Source: JADKIH01 sp964486655 (lineage in GTDB: Bacteria > Bacteroidota > Bacteroidia > AKYH767-A > 2013-40CM-41-45). Taken from it: a DNA stretch of 6,699 nt. The stretch is from contig CAZAON010000110.1 of assembly GCA_964486655.1 (NCBI GenBank), positions 1-6,699 of the forward strand. Reading direction: 5' to 3'. The translations under genes were made by a program, and so were the position numbers. Under the pieces are notes generated by a model that saw nothing but the letters and a program-made list of their open reading frames with translations, did no database searches and had not been told where the DNA came from. Shown here in pieces: positions 5,935 to 6,699 of the stretch; the stretch's first letter is position 1; every line of letters begins with the position of its first letter.

Positions 5935-5971
5935 CTTCCGGAAATGGAAGATATTTATCCATTTCCGGAAG
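5935..5971 (+). promoter_or_regulatory. Perfect 14-bp inverted repeat upstream of the small secreted-protein gene
   Basis: CTTCCGGAAATGGA (5935-5948) and TCCATTTCCGGAAG (5958-5971) are exact reverse complements around a 9-base AT-rich spacer. Each arm also holds the palindrome TTCCGGAA. The element ends 48 bp before the ATG at 6020 and has no T-tract after it, so a simple terminator is unlikely. An operator bound by a dimeric regulator, or a leader stem-loop, are the best guesses. Confidence 0.55.
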
Positions 5972-6019
5972 CTTGACCGGTTGTATGATTGCATTGTGAA
6001 ATAATTAAATACATGCCTG

Positions 6020-6520
6020 ATGAAAACCCCCTCTCAAATTCTCCTATTTGTCTTTCTCATTGCTTTTCCTTTTACAAAGGCAGATGCGCAAAGATGCGGC
6101 GATTTTCTACCTCCGCCTGAACCCCAAACTTACACGATGCCTACCTCTGAAGGCGGCACCACAGCCAGCGCATTTCTTGGGGAATACAGACCGGGCAGAG
6201 ACAAATCCGTTAACGGCTGCACCATACTGCTGAAAGCAGGGACTGTTTTTGAAATTGATGTTCCGTTTTGCCTTGAACAGGTAACCATTCTTGCTGAAGA
6301 CGGTAGCTGGATTTTAATCCAAAGCGGACAAAAGCTTATTCTTTACAGTTGTGTGCTTGAACCGGTTAATGCCAATACGTATTGGAATGGTATAATCCAC
6401 GATCATGAAGGCAGCAAACTTGAAATGTGCAACTGCCAGTTAAGCAATATTGCAAGTAACGATATGGCCAGCCTGAACGAGAAAGGACTTCCTGCATTGC
6501 AAGTTCTGAAAGAAAAATAA
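6020..6520 (+). CDS. Small secreted beta-helix-like protein, complete (copy B)
   Basis: The 166-residue product has a clear signal peptide (MKTPSQILLFVFLIAFPF, then TKADAQ; probable cut near residue 24). The mature part begins RCGDFLPPPEPQTYT and is gap-free against copy A: 60 of 62 residues identical in the N-terminal part (25-86) but only 45 of 80 in the C-terminal part (87-166). Shared Cys lie at about 26, 67, 84, 111 and 139. Repeated strand-turn units (VTILAEDGS, LILYSC, YWNGI at 121-125, KLEMCNC) resemble rungs of larger parallel beta-helix exoproteins, but only a few rungs are present and there is no T9SS sorting domain. It may be a stand-alone secreted protein or the surviving N-terminal piece of a larger ancestor. 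The start is set by the signal peptide. The next gene begins 101 bp downstream. Function unknown. Confidence 0.85.
   Translation: MKTPSQILLFVFLIAFPFTKADAQRCGDFLPPPEPQTYTMPTSEGGTTASAFLGEYRPGRDKSVNGCTILLKAGTVFEIDVPFCLEQVTILAEDGSWILIQSGQKLILYSCVLEPVNANTYWNGIIHDHEGSKLEMCNCQLSNIASNDMASLNEKGLPALQVLKEK
6090..6277 (+). repeat. Long direct repeat, right copy (pairs with 1-188)
   Basis: This is the second copy of the repeat at the left window edge, at an offset of 6089 bp. The first 119 bases are identical and only four mismatches occur over 188 bases. It encodes residues about 24-86 of the small secreted protein. Confidence 0.95.
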
Positions 6521-6562
6521 GCATTGTCTAAACAATATGTTCCTGGATATATGACTGTAAGC

Positions 6563-6593
6563 CGCTTTCGTTACTTTTACTTATGCTTTCAAT
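6563..6593 (+). promoter_or_regulatory. 31-bp conserved spacer island (right copy)
   Basis: Identical over 31 bp to 473-503, at offset 6090. It lies 28 bp before the ATG at 6622. Flanking spacer bases are also alignable but diverged (for example GCAAA...GTAATGAAAAA before the start), showing that the whole spacer is homologous and the island is its best-kept part. Confidence 0.5.
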
Positions 6594-6621
6594 AGGGAAA
6601 GCAAAACCAAAACCAATAGTA

Positions 6622-6699
6622 ATGAAAAAAATAATGATAGTAACTGCAATGCTCGCTACTGCTTTTCAATATCAGTATTCGTTTGCACAAAACTTTGTT
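6622..6699 (+). CDS. Secreted protein, 3'-truncated by window edge
   Basis: ATG at 6622 opens a frame that stays open to the window end (26 residues): MKKIMIVTAMLATA, then FQYQYSFAQ and NFV. It is a typical signal peptide with a Lys-rich start, hydrophobic core and FAQ at the probable cleavage site. Its place after a copy of the small secreted-protein gene and after the 31-bp island matches that of the 531-1367 gene, so it is probably another T9SS cargo; its C-terminus is not visible. Beyond the opening MK(N/K)I the two signal peptides are not closely similar. Confidence 0.7.
   Translation, partial: MKKIMIVTAMLATAFQYQYSFAQNFV

Larger units (their letters stand above)
5227..6019. other. 793-bp non-coding region between divergent genes, rich in hairpins
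   Basis: The regulator (-) and the small secreted-protein gene (+) are transcribed away from this stretch. No convincing coding frame was found; a 72-codon minus-strand frame at 5245-5463 runs through palindromic repeat sequence and looks spurious. The region contains a repeat cluster at 5292-5354, a hairpin at 5496-5526, a palindrome at 5619-5632, a 94-bp inverted-repeat structure at 5757-5850 and a perfect inverted repeat at 5935-5971. Promoters for both flanking genes must lie here, but none matched the Bacteroidota consensus well; TATGATTG at 5984-5991 is one mismatch from TAnnTTTG. Confidence 0.75.

Noticed and set aside
6521..6540. ATTGT-CTAA-ACAAT as a terminator after the small gene
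   Set aside because: The stem is only 5 bp with no G/C core or T-tract, and the left copy has only a looser TTGT/ACAA equivalent.

Overview
The window looks like a stretch of a Bacteroidota (Bacteroidetes) chromosome. Two of its proteins end in a type IX secretion system (T9SS) type A C-terminal sorting domain, with the VPNPF or LYPNP opening and a final short basic strand. All readable N-termini of the + strand genes are Lys-rich signal peptides ending in Ala-Gln. The starts lack a strong Shine-Dalgarno sequence and sit in AT-rich leaders, as is usual in this phylum. No tRNA, rRNA, CRISPR array, transposase or integrase gene was seen.

Layout. (1) Positions 1-431 are the 3' part of a small secreted-protein gene, whose complete paralogue lies at 6020-6520. 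(2) Positions 531-1367 encode a 278-residue T9SS cargo protein of unknown function. (3) Positions 1440-4136 encode an 898-residue T9SS cargo with twelve 17-residue Gly/Asn-rich fibre repeats, an intramolecular-chaperone (Peptidase_S74-like) domain and a C-terminal sorting domain. (4) Positions 4137-4587 are non-coding, with palindromic repeat elements and a probable bidirectional terminator. (5) Positions 4588-5226 on the minus strand encode a degenerate receiver/LuxR-type HTH regulator. (6) Positions 5227-6019 are a long non-coding stretch with several hairpins: an interspersed-repeat-like cluster, a 94-bp structured inverted repeat, and a perfect 14-bp inverted repeat just before the next gene. 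(7) Positions 6020-6520 are the complete paralogue of the first gene. (8) From 6622 to the window end is the start of another secreted-protein gene.

The main architectural observation is that a two-gene unit is repeated at an almost constant offset of 6089-6090 bp. The unit is a small Cys-containing beta-helix-like secreted protein followed about 100 bp later by a gene with a signal peptide. The two small genes are nearly identical at the 5' end (the first 119 visible bases match perfectly) and diverge strongly in the 3' half. A 31-bp perfect island then reappears in the spacer before the downstream gene. This fits a duplicated, conversion-prone cell-surface locus, although the left window edge falls inside the repeat and an assembly effect must be considered. 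The genes at 531 and 1440 probably form a short same-strand operon of exported surface proteins. The link between these proteins and the regulator at 4588-5226 is proximity only.
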